From Epiperipatus broadwayi (taxonomy: Eukaryota; Onychophora; Udeonychophora; Euonychophora; Peripatidae), in the NCBI GenBank assembly GCA_028023455.1, contig JAQFVV010006221.1, positions 455,001 through 519,000 on the forward strand: DNA of 64,000 bases, written 5' to 3'. Positions 23,201 to 38,200 of the stretch are shown here, one piece after another. How positions within the stretch are numbered: position 1 is the first letter of the stretch; every line of letters begins with the position of its first letter. The notes below the pieces were generated by a model. The model searched no databases. It had not been told where the DNA came from and saw only the letters and a program-made list of their open reading frames with translations. The position numbers were made by a program, and so were the translations under genes.

Positions 23201-26200
23201 CCAGCATTTTAATTCTGCAAAAACTGTAATTAATTTAAAAAAACTATCATGTTTTCATTATGCTGAAATTAACAATTTGTGTTAATTGACTTTGTAGTTA
23301 ACAAATAGTTCAATTAAAAATTTTTTTTTCAAAAAAAATATTCTGTAAATAGCGTGTTTACTTTAGTTTACAATTAAGAGCAAAAGAAAATGTAAAATAA
23401 CAAGCAGCAATTAAGAGTTTATTATGTTAACTTTGGGTCAGGTGATGCGCTCAGACTGCCGATAAAATCTGCAGATGGTAGATAATGGACTGATCTCCAG
23501 AAAAGAGTTGACTGCAAATAATCAAACAACCAATACCCGACAAAGAGTATCTCTCCTGCGACCTTGTAGAGTTACATGTTTATCCATGAAAGATTAGCTG
23601 ATGTTTCCAATTCAATCTTTACTGTCTTCCTCTTTTTCTTATTGCATTCAGTCACTTAAGTTTGGATAGAGTTCAGTAAGTCATGAACCTGTGCCAGTGG
23701 GATTCTATGTTTGTGCAACTACATTTTCATTCTTTAAGTATACATATAGCAATTCTTGACTACTCTTTACATTTCTTTCTTTCTTCTTTTTTTGAGCTCA
23801 AATTCTTGAAAATGAACACAGCAATGGCAGAAAAACATTTAAGAAATGGAATTGGTACAAAGATTCTATGTTTAAGAACTTCTATTTAAGGATTGCATCA
23901 TGAAAGTGGAAGAGACCTAGAAAAAGTGGCCTAAAAATGGCTTGCTTTACAGTCTGATTCATACAATTGTATCTAGTGGATTATAAATTAAAAAGATAGA
24001 AAATAATCATGTTTTAAGTAGTAACGATTAAAAAGACACTGGTAGAACTAAAATTAATTATTATATATATAATTTTTTCCCAAAATATAAATACGTGAAA
24101 TTTGCAGATTCTGTACGATGTGAATTCTTCAAGAACTAAATGAAAAACAGCACTCGTAGCTATTGAGTTGTCAAGATTTAAGATTGATATAATAGCTCTT
24201 AGTGAACCACGTTTTTCAGGAAAAGTTAATAGATCAGATTAATGGTTACAAGTTTTTTCAACTAGATGAAAGGAGACTGTATAGTGCTGGATTTACTGTA
24301 AAACTTAATTTAGTAATTTTTATTCTTGGAATTCCTTCATGTGTCAATAAAAGGCTAATAGGATTAAAACGAAGGCCTGCACAATGATACTTAAGCTTAA
24401 TTTATTAATGCATATGCTCCAATGTTAGGTTCAATAAATTTAGAGAAAGCTTTTATTCCTTGTGGGGCAGCATTACTATTAAATATAATCAAAATGTCTT
24501 GGAAATATTAATATATATGTTGATACAAACAATAACCACTAGCCAAAAATTGGTGGAAATAATAGTAGTAATGCAGTAAACTCCAATAGTCTGCTATTAA
24601 TAAATTTTTGCACAACATATAGATCGACTAGAGTAGGAATCAGGAACCGGTAGCTCTGGAGTTCCATGCAGCTCTCTTATTTTGAATATATATAAACTTT
24701 ATAAAAATTTAATAAATTATAAAATAATATTTTATTTATGTATGCTAATATATAATTTGTAACTAACTGTATTATAATATTTTATTGTAATTCAATAAAT
24801 ATAATTAATACAAATGTGTATAAATTACTGTGACGAATGCGAGTGGTTTAGATTTAAAATAGCATGCCACACATTATGTTTTCTTCAATGAATTATATGA
24901 AAAGTAAACAGAGCGACTGATTTATTCAAGTCTGAAGGCTTTATTATTATTAATATGCACAAAATATACTCCACATTTCAACAAGTTGGCTGACAACATA
25001 ATAGTTCAAAAGTTACATTAGTAAATTTGATTATTAAAATTGTATCTTTATATTTATATAAATGATTTTTTTCACCGATAAATTTTATAATAAATTTATT
25101 GTATTTACTAGAAATTTAAGGGAAAAAAGTTCTAATTAAAAGTAAAATTTACAGAACAAATTTTTTTTTTTTTGTTTCACCTACAAAAATATTACATGCA
25201 AGCTTAAAACTTGTTCGAATCTTGTATATGCATACTTAATGTTATTAAATTTATAATTAATGAATGAAATTGATTTCAAGTTGCTGCTCCCTAAATTTTA
25301 ATTTTTCTATGTTTTTTTTTGTCAAAATAGCTCTCTGACTCAAAAATGTTCCAATCCCTGGTTTAGAAAGAAAAATCACTATATCATAATATAGATGAAT
25401 TCATACTCAAAACAACAGCATATTAATAGACTATTAAAATTAAGTTATGTTAAATGAGCATTTATAAATGTAGATTATTAGACAGATCATAAATTAATAC
25501 ATAGCAAGATTAAAATGAAGTTTGCGTTTAAAAATAAGTTTTATTCTAATCACATTTACAAAAAAAGTTGATGTTCATTTTTTAGAAGCATTTACTATTC
25601 ATGTTAAATTGTAATGGCTATTAAATACTAAAATTACTAATATGGATTTTCAGAATTAATCATGCTACAGATATGTGGAATTTTCTTAGAGAGTGTTATG
25701 GATACAAGTTAATCTATTCTTGGGTTTACTAAAAATAAGAATTATGACTAATTCTGTCACAATATTAATATCATTAGAAACTTAATTAAAAGAAACGGTG
25801 GCACTTTTTGGTTGGCAGAATAATAGACTAAATGTGGAGCTTCACAATCAATATAAAGATTTAGATGCAGAAGTTAAATAATTGATATGAAGTCTTAAAA
25901 ATAAACAGTGAATTAAAATTTATAACAAAAGTTATGATCATTATAAGCCATTTTGGATCTTTTTTGAAACTTATAAACCTAAAGAATGATATTATAATCC
26001 TATTTATGGACCTGAAAAACAATATAATTCTATTAAATTCAATGATGGCATTCTGTTATATGATGATAATAGTTCAACTAGGCAGAAGGAATATTTTGAT
26101 CACCTTTTTAATAATGATACAAAATATGGATAAGGATATTCAGTTCAATAAGATTAAAACTTAAAAAAATTGAAAGATCACATGATCACCAACAATCCCA

Positions 26201-29200
26201 TGTTTACATATTGTTAAAATAGTAGCAACTCTCTTCTAGGGTCTTTGCTGATGAAAGTCATAAGCTAGAAACTAATCTGGGGATATTGGAAGCATAGATA
26301 TTAGATAAGAATTTTGACGCACAAATCTTTTAGCATCCAATAATTACAACGGCTTGCACTAGGTAGTATTATTGTGTGGAGAGAGATGGTACTATTTTAA
26401 AAATGGAAAGACTGTAGATCCTGATAATATAGCAGTGACATTCTAATTTCAAAATATTGGAATTTTTTTTAGGAAAATATGCAGTCATGAATTGTGCTGT
26501 CTGATCTTAAAGATGTTTGTATTATTTTTTTGAAAATAAAAAGGATAGAGATTGCAGTAATTATTATGGAAAATTATTGTAACCGACTACAATGAAAGAA
26601 CTTTAAAGGATTTCATTAAATAGGATGCTTGAAGAATGATTACCAGAAATGCAATGTGATTTTTATTATCAGGTAAATGGAAGAAAGTGTCAAGAACTAA
26701 AGAATGATCTGCATATTGCTTTTATTGATTTACTCAAAGCATTTGACTCAATTAATAAAAAAGTTATATGGCACTGATTGAAATTAGATGCTTGTCCATC
26801 ACAACTTATTCAGCTTCTATTGATAAAGAGTAAGTGTTATTGCTATAGATGGAAAATCAAATTCAATTGAAATAAAATCTGCTAAAACCAACAATATGGA
26901 CTAACTCCAATTTAAAGCAATGGTTTATGGAACTGTTTATAAGATGGCTTCACGATTAAGGGATCAAAATGAAATATAGTTTTGATGGTGGAATTTTTAA
27001 TTTGAATCAAAAGCAACAACTTTATTTTCTTGACTTCTGGATTTATAATACGATGATAACCATACTATCTCTACCTAAAGGCAATCTACAAAGTGTACTC
27101 AATGCTTGAGCACAACTTTGGTTTAGCAATTAATGTTTAAAAAAAAATTCAAATACATTATCAACTAATAATAGAAGTAAAAACCAATTGATGAAAAGGA
27201 AATCTTCAGTAATTTTTAGTTTGAATGAGTCTATTTAAATATCGTGATGTTTTAAATCAAAAGATGGACTTAGATATTAGTGCAGCACAGACTTCATTAT
27301 GTTGCTTCTAATTACAATAAATAAATAAATAAATAAATTTCATACATTGATATAACTGCTGCAATTAAATTAGTTGTATATGTAACTATTATTGAATAGA
27401 ATTTATATGTATGGAAATAAGATTTGGACTCCTCTAACAATATAACATAAAGGCATTAGAAAAACCTCATTTAAAAATATTCTGTAAAATTCTACAAATA
27501 CAACGGAAAGATCATAAAAACAATTAATGTTTTTCAAGATTCTGGATATGTTGTTATAGAAACTACTATTGGAAAAAAATCACATCTTTGATGGATTAAT
27601 ATAATAAGTAAACAAACAATACAAGACTTCCTAAAAAAAATATTTTATAAATCATATATTTATTGGATTGGAGGTGTGAAACAAATGAATAATACACGAT
27701 ATCCTAAAAAAACCATTTTATGGAAGAAGCAGATTCTGTTTACATAATAAACATTATCTTAAAGAAACTTAAAGATCTCAAAGAAATTTAAAAAACATAA
27801 TAGTGATTGCTTTATTAGAATGATATAGCTAAAGACAAAATGGAATAAAGAGTTAAATTAGATAAGGTACTGAAATCTTTCAGAAAGAAAAGTTTGTTGC
27901 AGAAGTTAAAAAGATAGCATCACAAAATATAATGGAGAAGCTTGCTCCATATGTAAATGTATTTGTGATTCAAAGATTGATTTGCGTAATCATTTCAACA
28001 CTAATCTCTAGAACACTATTATTATTGTCTTTTCTAATTGCTTTTATGTATTTACATAAATGCTTATACTCGTTTATAAATGACTGCTGCTGAGAGCTTT
28101 TATGATGATAATAACAACAACAAAAAAAAAATCCACATGAAATTATTTTATCCAGAAAATATAAAAAATTACTGTTGTTAACAATATTACAATTAATATT
28201 GTTGAAATTGATAGTTAATTGTACCAATTCAGTCAAAGAGAAAGTCATGTCTGTAAATAGTACCCTATTAAATAACTTCAATGGTAGAGGAGTAGAAATG
28301 AAATACAATTATCAAAAAGATAATTTTGAGCTCAAAATCAAATCCTAATAAATAGAAAACACTATCATTAAAAATCACTTTCAAAAGGTTAGACTTAATA
28401 TAAAAAAAAAAAGAATGTTGATAAAAGAACAAAGATTTGACAAACTGATTATGTAGTTGATTTAAAGATTTAAGAGTTAGATAAATTTTGATTATTAGTT
28501 TTATATGAAATTAGTTTCAATAAAGATTAAGTTCAAATGAAATAGTGATTAAGGTTTTATATATTCAGTTATTTTTCTTAGGGAGTTTAAATCTTTCACA
28601 TTAAACATCAAAATAATCACATTTGTGTGTGTGGAAATGATCATAGGAATAATTGTCATCTACAAAAAACAAACAGACTGATCATTGTTGTGTGGATATA
28701 TTAAAAGTATAGATTAATCATCTAGTATAATTATAACTGCTTTCTTCCAGTATGAATATAAATTTGATCTAAAAGAATTATCATTGATTTCACATTTTTC
28801 TTAAGTATAACACCAGAATGATTCGTTTGAAAATTAAAAAATCCCTGGAAGGCCATATGTGAACTTCAATTATACTAGCATTATTTGCACATTATAAGGA
28901 ATGTAGAAGGGTCAATTAGAGGTTATCTTATCAACAGGCAAAACTATCTATACAGTAGAAATAGTGATCATGTGATGAAGTTACCTTATCATCAGAAAAT
29001 TACCTAAAAAGTATTTGAAGGTTTTTTAACTTTGATGTACAATTATGGAATCATATTTAATATCAGAAAATCCATTTATAGAATTCAAAACATTACAATT
29101 AACATTAAAAATAATTTTTGTGTCTTTTGAAAAATAAAACAAGGCAATTATTATGAAGAAAAGTCCTTTACCAGCATTAAAAGACTTTGAGGGGGCAAGT

Positions 29201-32200
29201 GGTTGCAACCATTCCACTTACTTGCTAAATTTTATAGGAAATTGATTTTTCTTATTTTTTTAAAACAAAAAATTTTAGATTTTACAGATTTAAAATTAAT
29301 TATAAGATCATTCTGAGCTTTATTTGGTTCTTAAATTAGTCACAGTTAAAATTTTAAAAAAGTTTTAGAAAATTTGCACTAAATAGGAACTTTGTGGTAT
29401 AATGATTAGTGCATCCGGCTTCCCTTCTACGATTAGGAGTTCAAATCCAGGTTAAGTGAACTTCAGATAGATCACAAGCAGACTTAGAATTTTCTTTCAA
29501 ATAGTCTATCTGTAGCATGGGTAATGTAAATATTAAAGTAAAAGTTAAGAAAATAAAATATTTATTATTTCCTCAACTACATCTTTTTCTCTCTTCAACT
29601 TTTATAGTAATTCTAATTCGTCTATATCAAAGAAGCAATATTTTAACAAATTATGTATATTATATGTCCTATTGGACTACGGATTTAATTTAGGACACTG
29701 AGGGCATTTTCTTTATTTTTTAAAGTAATTTTTGTAGACAAATGAATACTGGCAAAAATGAAACTTGAAATTTACTTTGTTTTATTATTGTTTTGTATTT
29801 AATTTTTTTTATTTATTAGAATGGTCACCCCAAATAAGATAAAAAAAATTGGCACAGAAAATCACACACTTCAAAAAAATAAACCAACACATATTTTTAT
29901 TATGGAAAGAAATAGTAAATTGATATGCCTAATATATCTGCAAAGTATTTCAGTTAATGAAGAACACAATATTAAGAGTTTTTATTTATCAAAACAGTCT
30001 GATTACAACAAAATTGTTGGGAAATAAATAAATACTAAAATAAAAAACTTGAAAAGGAGCTTCATCAAGTATCTGACATGTAAAAACAAGATATATTTTT
30101 TTTTAAAAAAAAAGGCAGAAAATTCAAAACCCTTTTCTGAAAATTCGAAACCTTTTGCTGAAAGTTTATAGAAGACTGCACCTAGCTGCTGTAGAATTAA
30201 ACTGTCTAAAAATATAAAAAGAAATTTGACAATGTAATTACAAGATGAATTGATCATTAAATGTGGAACAGTCATTAAACATAATGGTGTCACTTTATTT
30301 TCAATTCACAAAAAAATTATGGTCTAAGTTGAAATTGGCCAACTAGTTGAAAAAATTGCTCATTCCTAATCTATAACCAACTCATAAACTATCCAATATT
30401 GATCAATAAAGACAATATTTAGTTATTATAAGCTAGAGGATAAAGGCTCTAGTTTGCTTCTGATCATAAAACAAAAATATTGTAGGTTTATCAGTCTCCC
30501 TATTAGTGGAAAAAGTATCACATTTCTATGGTCACTACACCTTTATTTTTAATGCTAGTCAAACTAGAATAAATAAATTTCCTACCCCCCCCCCCCAAAC
30601 TGTTAAAGTTTATAAGGAATTTCCAATAATGTAGTTTAAGAAAAGAAAAAAAGATTGATCAAGTTGAAGCTATAACAACTTTTTTTTTTTTTATAGACAT
30701 TAGCATTCATTTTATGTTTACCAATTATAGTTATCTATAAAAGACATTTATGGGTATACTTTAAAGATTTTGTATTAAAAATAAATAAATAAAATAAAAA
30801 CTGGAAATTAAAAAATCATATAACTGCCTATTTTTATATTTTATAAAATTTAATACAGTATTATTTTAAAAAAATACCATCAAAATGAAAGAAGTGATTG
30901 GTTTGGTTAATTGCACGATTACGTCGAACTTCTGTATTTCCCAAACCAACAATAAAATTTCCATCATGGGGATCTGTATTGGCATTTGGATCACCATTAT
31001 TTTGAGAATTAAGTGATGTGCGACAGGTAGGACAGGAAGTGTCTTGTTCTAACCATGATCTTAAGCAAGCACTGAAACACAACAAAAATATTGCTATAAA
31101 ACATACCTAAATATATAAAGATATGAAGTGTGCTTGTGCACATATACAAATATACATCCATCAAAATGATTCATATATGTATAACAAAAGCACATATTAA
31201 CAGTAATGTAGAGCAGATAGATACACATGATCAAATTTCAGTTTAAAAAAATCAAAAATTCTCTAGTGACAAATTCACTGGCTGGGAAATAAAAAACCTT
31301 TCTGATAATAATAATATGTTATCATGTATTAAAATTGATCTTAGGAAAAGGCGATGTTCATTTATACTAAGACAACTGGTTTAGATAAAGCAATAATCTC
31401 TTATCCCTTTAAAAAATATTTACTAGGTTAGATATTAAAATTTTGTCTAAAAGTTTTATATTATTATATATCTAAATAATATTCTAACCAAAGTAAAGTA
31501 TAGAAAATAATCTTTCATGATGAGAAAATTATTTTACTAAAATAATCTACATTATATACTACTGGCATAAAATATTTTCCAAACGAATAGAAAAAAAAAT
31601 TATGAAGTAAAATTACATTTCTAAAATTCAAAAAGCCAGTACTTAGTATTACAAATACTGACTAACAAAAACTTTACTCAAAGTCCAATCAACTTTTTCT
31701 TTTAAAAAAATTGTCTTACTGCATGAAATGGAAATAAATAATTATATGGTCAGTTGGATCTTGGAGATCATATGAAATTCAAACAACAAAATGACAAATT
31801 GAATACAATAATTTTATTCTTAACCAAATTAAATTTTATAAATTTTTTTTAACTAAGAATCAATCCAAAACCTTTAGTTCTTGAATCTAACATTCTATCA
31901 ATTACATAATCTTAAATTTAAGGAGATAAAAATATATATTTGTTTTGATATAACATGCAAACGTATATATTACAGCAATGACAAGTGAACATTCCTAAAT
32001 TGCTAATATCATGAAAATTCTAATGATACCACAATAAAAGCAAAAATGGTAATACATTAGGAAAAAATATTCTAAATATTTTTAATATTTGTAGTTTTCC
32101 TTAAATAATTTTTTTTTTTAGATGAGCTTGAATACCTTTTCATGAACACATGTTTGTGTGAATTTACTTATAAGGAATAAGCAATCTTTTTCTGAGCAGC

Positions 32201-35200
32201 AATAGACCTCATGAGCTATGCTCATCATAAATTGGTCACATTAATAAAAGAAAAGTTTCACAAACATTCTATTTAATACAAAGTAAGATTAGAAAAAAAA
32301 ATTGTTATTATGATTTAAATAAATTTTTTTGGAAGAAAAAGTTTTAAAGCAACTTTTCCCCCATTAATATTTTAATAACAAAATTGAAACCTCTTTATTA
32401 CATTAATAATGAGTTGGATGGTTTAAACCAAATGACTTTTTTCAAATTTTTTAATAATCACATTTTAAAGGGTCTCATTACTATTACTATGTCCACTGCT
32501 ATTACTAGCTTAATAATAACAAAATTGGAAAGGACTAAAAATTCTTATGTTGCTCTTCCACAAAATAAGGTACTTTTCTATTTTATCGTACTAAATGGCC
32601 CCTTTCTGTGCTTTTTGGTATAGATCTATATAGGCCTAGAAGGCGGCGGCCACGTAAACGGCATATGTATGTGCTTTTGCATATAAATAATGCCATCAAG
32701 CGGCTGACACGATAGAATAGAAAACTATCCAAAATAATAATCAGAAAATAATAATTCTTTACAACAGCTATATAATCAAATAATAATTTTATACATAAAA
32801 AGTCTTTTTCAGCACCTGCTTTGGTGCCCTTTTCAAATGTTACTAATCTATTTAACTTTAACGAATCACCTGACATAAAAGCATCCAGTGTCCAATAATA
32901 ATATAAATAATTAAAACAAATCAAAACCTTCATATATAAATTGAAAAATTACAAAACAATTGACTATATCATAACAATATGTTAAATAATATTACATGCA
33001 TTTTTTTCTACAATTATATATATCATCTTATATAATTTTCCATTCATTTTTAATCGACCAATTATTAACCAAATTTGTAGAAGTCTTATAAATATTCATA
33101 TAATTAGTCAAATTATTTTTAATATATGTTTCATATATTTATATATAAATTTCATCAAAGATCCAAAAAGAAGACAAATATATGAAACATAATACGCTTT
33201 CTGTATTACATTTTTGTAAATACAAGCTTATAAAAGTAATGTCATGTTATATATGACTTTCTTTTTTGATTATTATAATTTTACCTTTAAGGCTTTGGCT
33301 ATGCTGAGGCTATTAAAATATGGTAGATCTGAATTTAGTTCAGTCCCATATAGCTATTTAAGTTAGATAGCTGGATTTAAAGACATTTTCATGTCCGAAA
33401 ATTTCAGAGTTTCTACATAAATATTACGGAAGAAATAAGTGCTGGGTTTTGAGTTGATATTTTAGATCTAGTGTACGAACATTCTAGTTCTCCACTGACG
33501 TGAGCCATAAGCTCGAAAACAGTTGATCTGAAGAGGGGAAGGTTCTGGACAAAGATTTTATATATTTTCTCATACCACACTTATCAATTAAGAGCTTATT
33601 TGAGTTATTGGTACGCTCTCTGTATTACATTTTTGTAAAAACAAGCTTATAAAAGTAATGTCACGTTATATATGACTTGCTTTTTTGATTATTAACATAT
33701 TATATTAAAAATAATTTGATTAATTGTATGAATATTTATAAGACTTCTACAAATTTGGTTAATAGTTGGTTGATTAAAAATGAATGAAAAATTATATAAG
33801 ATGATATATATAATTGTATAAAAAAATGCATGTAATATTGTTTAACATATTGTTATGATATAGTCAATTGTTTTGTAATTGTTCAATTTATATATGAGGG
33901 TTTTGATTTGTTTTAATTATTTATATTATTATTGTTTGTTTTAATTCCATTATTGGACACTGGATGGTTTTACGTCAGGTGATTCGTTAACGTTAAATAG
34001 ATTAGTAACATTTGAAAAGGGCACCAAAGCAGGTGCTGAAAAAAGCTTTTTATGTATAAAATTATTATTTGATTATATAGCTGTTGTACAGAATTATTAT
34101 TATTTTCTGATTATTAGATTAATGATGACTTAACAACTCATTGGAAGTTGTCCATTGTTAGATCAGTACTGGTCACAATAGCTTCTTTTTAATCACTTTA
34201 TTTTATAAGAAAAAATTCATCCAGAAACAAATACTTCAATAAACATAAGTTTAATTAAAACAATTTGATTTTAAAAATCGCTTTTTTGGGGGAAAAAATA
34301 TTTAATTTAGTGACTATAACATCTGAATTGCATTTTAATTTAATATTTAATTTTCTGATTTAGTCCTATATTGGTATAGTTTAATACTCCTGTGAATAAT
34401 TACCAATTTGTTAATATAATTCCCAAAGTCAGCAGTTGAGGAATCGCCTGTGAAGAAAAATTCACAGTTATCTATTAAAAGAGAATTCCTCTGGTATACT
34501 ATATTTCTATGGTTTATGATCTGCATTTCAGCAAGCTAAATGGAAGGAAAAACTACTTAGGCTCTCTTTTAATAGGATAAAAATGAAATGAAAGCTGAAA
34601 AAAATGTTAATTCAAATTCAAAAAATTTGAGTATGAGTTGGAAGGTCAAGCATACAGAATGAAGATAGTATAAGAACAATTTTGACTTCTTATTTTAGCA
34701 CTAACCAATCTTTTTTTCCTACAAAATTACTTTCTCAGAATAAATTTTAGTTAATAAAATTGACTTCTTGTGTTAAAAATGATAAATCCTCAATATTTTT
34801 ATCCTTTATTTGTATTGGACTATTGATTTAACTTTTAACAGACATGATACTAACTTTTGAAAAATGTGCTTTAAAAATATTCAGAACTTTCATTTATATA
34901 AAATAGGTCTCAAAGATGAATGTGCACATGCAATTAAACTTTACAAGCTCAAATATATTCATTATTTCAACCAATCTTCTATTCATTCTATATAAAATAT
35001 TATTAAAAAAACTATATTAGGTATTTTATTCTGTGTACCCATTCATTTGCTATTGACTGCATACTCAACATTGGAACACAAATTGATTTCATATTTTAGT
35101 GTAATAAAATTTTAAAGTGTGGATACTTGTACACCATACAAATTTATCATTGCATTATTCTGTTTACATCAAAAACAAAATCAATAGAAAAAAATTATGT

Positions 35201-38200
35201 CTATGCAAAGATTATTGAAAAATCACAATCAACAATTCAAGAAATTGTAGATAAAATGTAATTGTAAAAGAAGAGTGCAAAATAAAATGGATAGAAATTA
35301 AAATCCATATAAATAAAAAAAATAAAATAAAGTTTAATAAATGATAATAGATTCCTGAAAATTTTGCACCCAAGATTAGTACATTTCTTTCAATTGTTAT
35401 TGCCTATAGGACATTAAAAAAAGCAAGATATAAGGACATATATCTAGAAAGAGGTCATGGATCAACAAAAATAAAACACAAAAAAGATTAAGGCTTGCAA
35501 ATATATATAAAAGTGTGTGTGTACTGCCTTTGAAATTACATATCAATTTGAAATGACCTAATTTCTGAAATCATTAAAAGAATATGTAAGTCAATTTATA
35601 TTTTCTGCCAATCTTAATCCTTTTTTGTGTCTGATATTTTTATATGCCCTCAGCCTTTTTCTGGATTTGCATATCTGATAGACTGCTTTTATCATTGTCC
35701 TAAAGACAATTACACTCCAAAGAGATTTATTAATTTCAGATACAAAATTTGCAATAAATCTTTACATACTTTGATGTGGACTTTGTAGCATTTGTAAAAT
35801 GAACTTTTTTTAATCTCTTTTATTTTAACTTGCCATTGAAGTAAAATTCACCTTAAAGATTTTAATTATAGCTATTTTTACTTGCAGATAATTCTTTTTC
35901 AATTTTTAAAATATGCAGATTATACAATTCCTAAGTGTGGTTTTCTAAGTTATTTATTTTTGATAATAATAAGTGTATATCAAATTAACAAACTTTTACT
36001 TAATGCTTTATAAAATTAAAATATTAATAAGCATTATTATTACCGTTGTCAATAATTTAAATTAGTCTAAACAATATTAAAAGTTAACTAATAAAATATT
36101 TTAAATAATTATTAAAATATAATTTATATAAAGTATCAATAATATTTATATACACATGCATGCACATATCCACACACAATATAACACATACTTTATCTAT
36201 TAGTGTTAAGAGTCGATTATTTCCTAAATATATAGGTTTTATTTTATTAGGTTTAAATGACTCTATTCCTCCCTTGCTTTACTCATCTCCAAAAACAAAC
36301 ATCTATTTTGCACTACACCCTCTATTCCTGTTTACTGTTATTCAACGAATGACAATCATGTGAAATGATTATATCATTTCATTATATATAGAGAAATATT
36401 GGATATCAGTATAGGACTAAAAGAAAATTAAGTATGAAATTAAAATATAGTTCAGATATTATGCCATTAACTTAAATAATAATTGTTTTAAAAAAGTGCT
36501 TTTTTTAAAGCAAGTTGTTTTTATTGAACTAGTTTTTTGAAGGAGTTGAATGGTATTTCTCAACTATAAAATAAATAGATTAAGAAGAATTTACTAACAT
36601 TAACTACTGGTCCAATAATGAACAACTGCCAATAAACTGTTAAAATGTTTAAATACAAATAGTCATTGCTTATAATTACAGAGTGTTTAAAATATGATCA
36701 ATAAAAAATGTAAAAAAAAAAAATTGTTTAAACCAAAATGGTTTTAACCAGCCAACTCTAGTATAAAGGATGCCAAAATAAAATTATTTTTAATGAAAAT
36801 CCATATAATTTTTACATAACAAAAAACAGAAAGACATTACTTATGAATTGTAAAGAAATTATAGTAAACAGGTGAGAATAAAATATACAAAATTTTAATA
36901 TATAAAAACAATAACACGATAAAAAATTATTTAATCAGACAAGTTTTATAATAATATTATATTTATGTTTTCACCAACCCGGAATTCGTCCTCACATTAG
37001 AGCCTTATCAAGATGCAAATACACTTAAAATTATGTTACAATTCTTTTCTTCTACAGCAACTCCATCTACAGACTATAATGTAATTTTAAGTGTATTTGC
37101 ATCTTGATAAGGCTCTAATATGAGTTGAAATAAGGGTTGGTGAAATTAAATATAATATTATTATAAAAGTTGTCTGATTAAATAATTTTTTATTGTATTA
37201 TTGTTTTTATATATTACATTGGAACGACAATATTAAGAACAAATTTTGATTTGTAATTTGATCATTTTTTTGATATAAAATTACTATGTCAGTATAATCA
37301 TGAATTAAGTAAATATATATACATATTTTCAAGTTTTTGTTTATATATATATAGGGTGAGAGAGGAAATAAAGCTTAAAAAATATTTCATACAAAAATAA
37401 AAATGGTATTACTTATGGAAAAAATGTCCGCAAGGAAGTTTCCTAGCACTTTCCATCCTGTCCCAACAAATAGCGCAGTCATCATTATTTCTTTCCAATT
37501 CTTCTGATGATGCCATCGTATAGCTGTAAAATTTGGATTAACTTTATTTATGCAATTGTTTGTGAATATATATATAATATACACTACTCAAAAATATATA
37601 ATTTGAAATAACGAAAAAACCATTAAAATCATTTTCAAATAAAATTGCATATTTAAATTTAAATAAAAATTACTTATTAAAAAATTGCTATTTACATATT
37701 TAATTAATATGAATATATATATACGTTTAATTATAAAAATCTGTATATGTGTATGAATATATATATGTGTGTATATATGTCATACATATAAGTGTGAGTA
37801 AAAGTTTTCAAATTTAAAATATGAATGTTAAATAAATAAAATGACGTTTTTAAAGTAAAGACTTAATTTTATAGGTCGAATTAGTTTTATTTACATTTGC
37901 TGTATAACATGCTCTGTCATGAGACTTGTGCAGTTATTTTTCACAGAAAATTTTCAAGCCTTTTTCAATTTTTATAATTAGAAAAAAAGAAAAAAATACA
38001 ACAGAATGCTTAGTTAAGAATCATTTGAATAACTAATTAGGAAAAAAAAAAGATTTTTGTTTCCTTACTATGACTCTCAAGATGTTATCTCACATAATTA
38101 TGATATGAATTTAAAGAATTTCATTCAATAACATTATTTTACACTAGAAAGAATATCAGAAAATGCAGTTGATATTTCATTTTTCTGGATATTTCTTATA

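Larger units (their letters stand above)
23430..28010 (+). mobile_element. near full-length degenerate LINE (family Z)
   Basis: Endonuclease region at 24140-24370: ALVAIELSRFKIDIIALSEP-RFS, then GIPSCVNKRLIGLKRRPAQ (R-ALVA-ELAR-KIDIAALSETR; GI-ERLM-LRL). Linker at 25920-26110: YNPIYGPEKQ and KEYFDHLFNN. RT at 26690-26770: NDLHIAFIDLLKAFDSINKK (motif A). Later RT remnants lie at 26960-27130. The C-terminus at 27930-28005 reads GEACSICKCICDSKIDLRNH-F, a C2H2-like zinc finger typical of this LINE type. Many stops and shifts. Two later insertions: 24630-25365 and 26178-26396. Confidence 0.8.
32736..34115. mobile_element. 1.38-kb inverted-repeat element with tandem core
   Basis: Left arm 32736-33126 and right arm 33697-34115 are inverted copies (AATAATCAGAAAATAATAAT at the ends; GCACCTGCTTTGGTGCCC and TGGACACTGGATG inside). 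Each is about 400 bases with few mismatches. The 570-base centre holds a direct repeat with a 419-base period. The arms' open frames are shadows. No target-site duplication recognised. Confidence 0.75.

Noticed and set aside
32583-32933. 116-codon minus frame
   Set aside because: Falls in the left arm of the 1.38-kb inverted repeat; the right arm has no equivalent open frame, so it is chance.
37387-37584. 65-codon minus frame reading IRWHHQKNWKE
   Set aside because: Wrong frame of the AMFR RING exon; the right frame gives SSEELERNNDDCAICWD.
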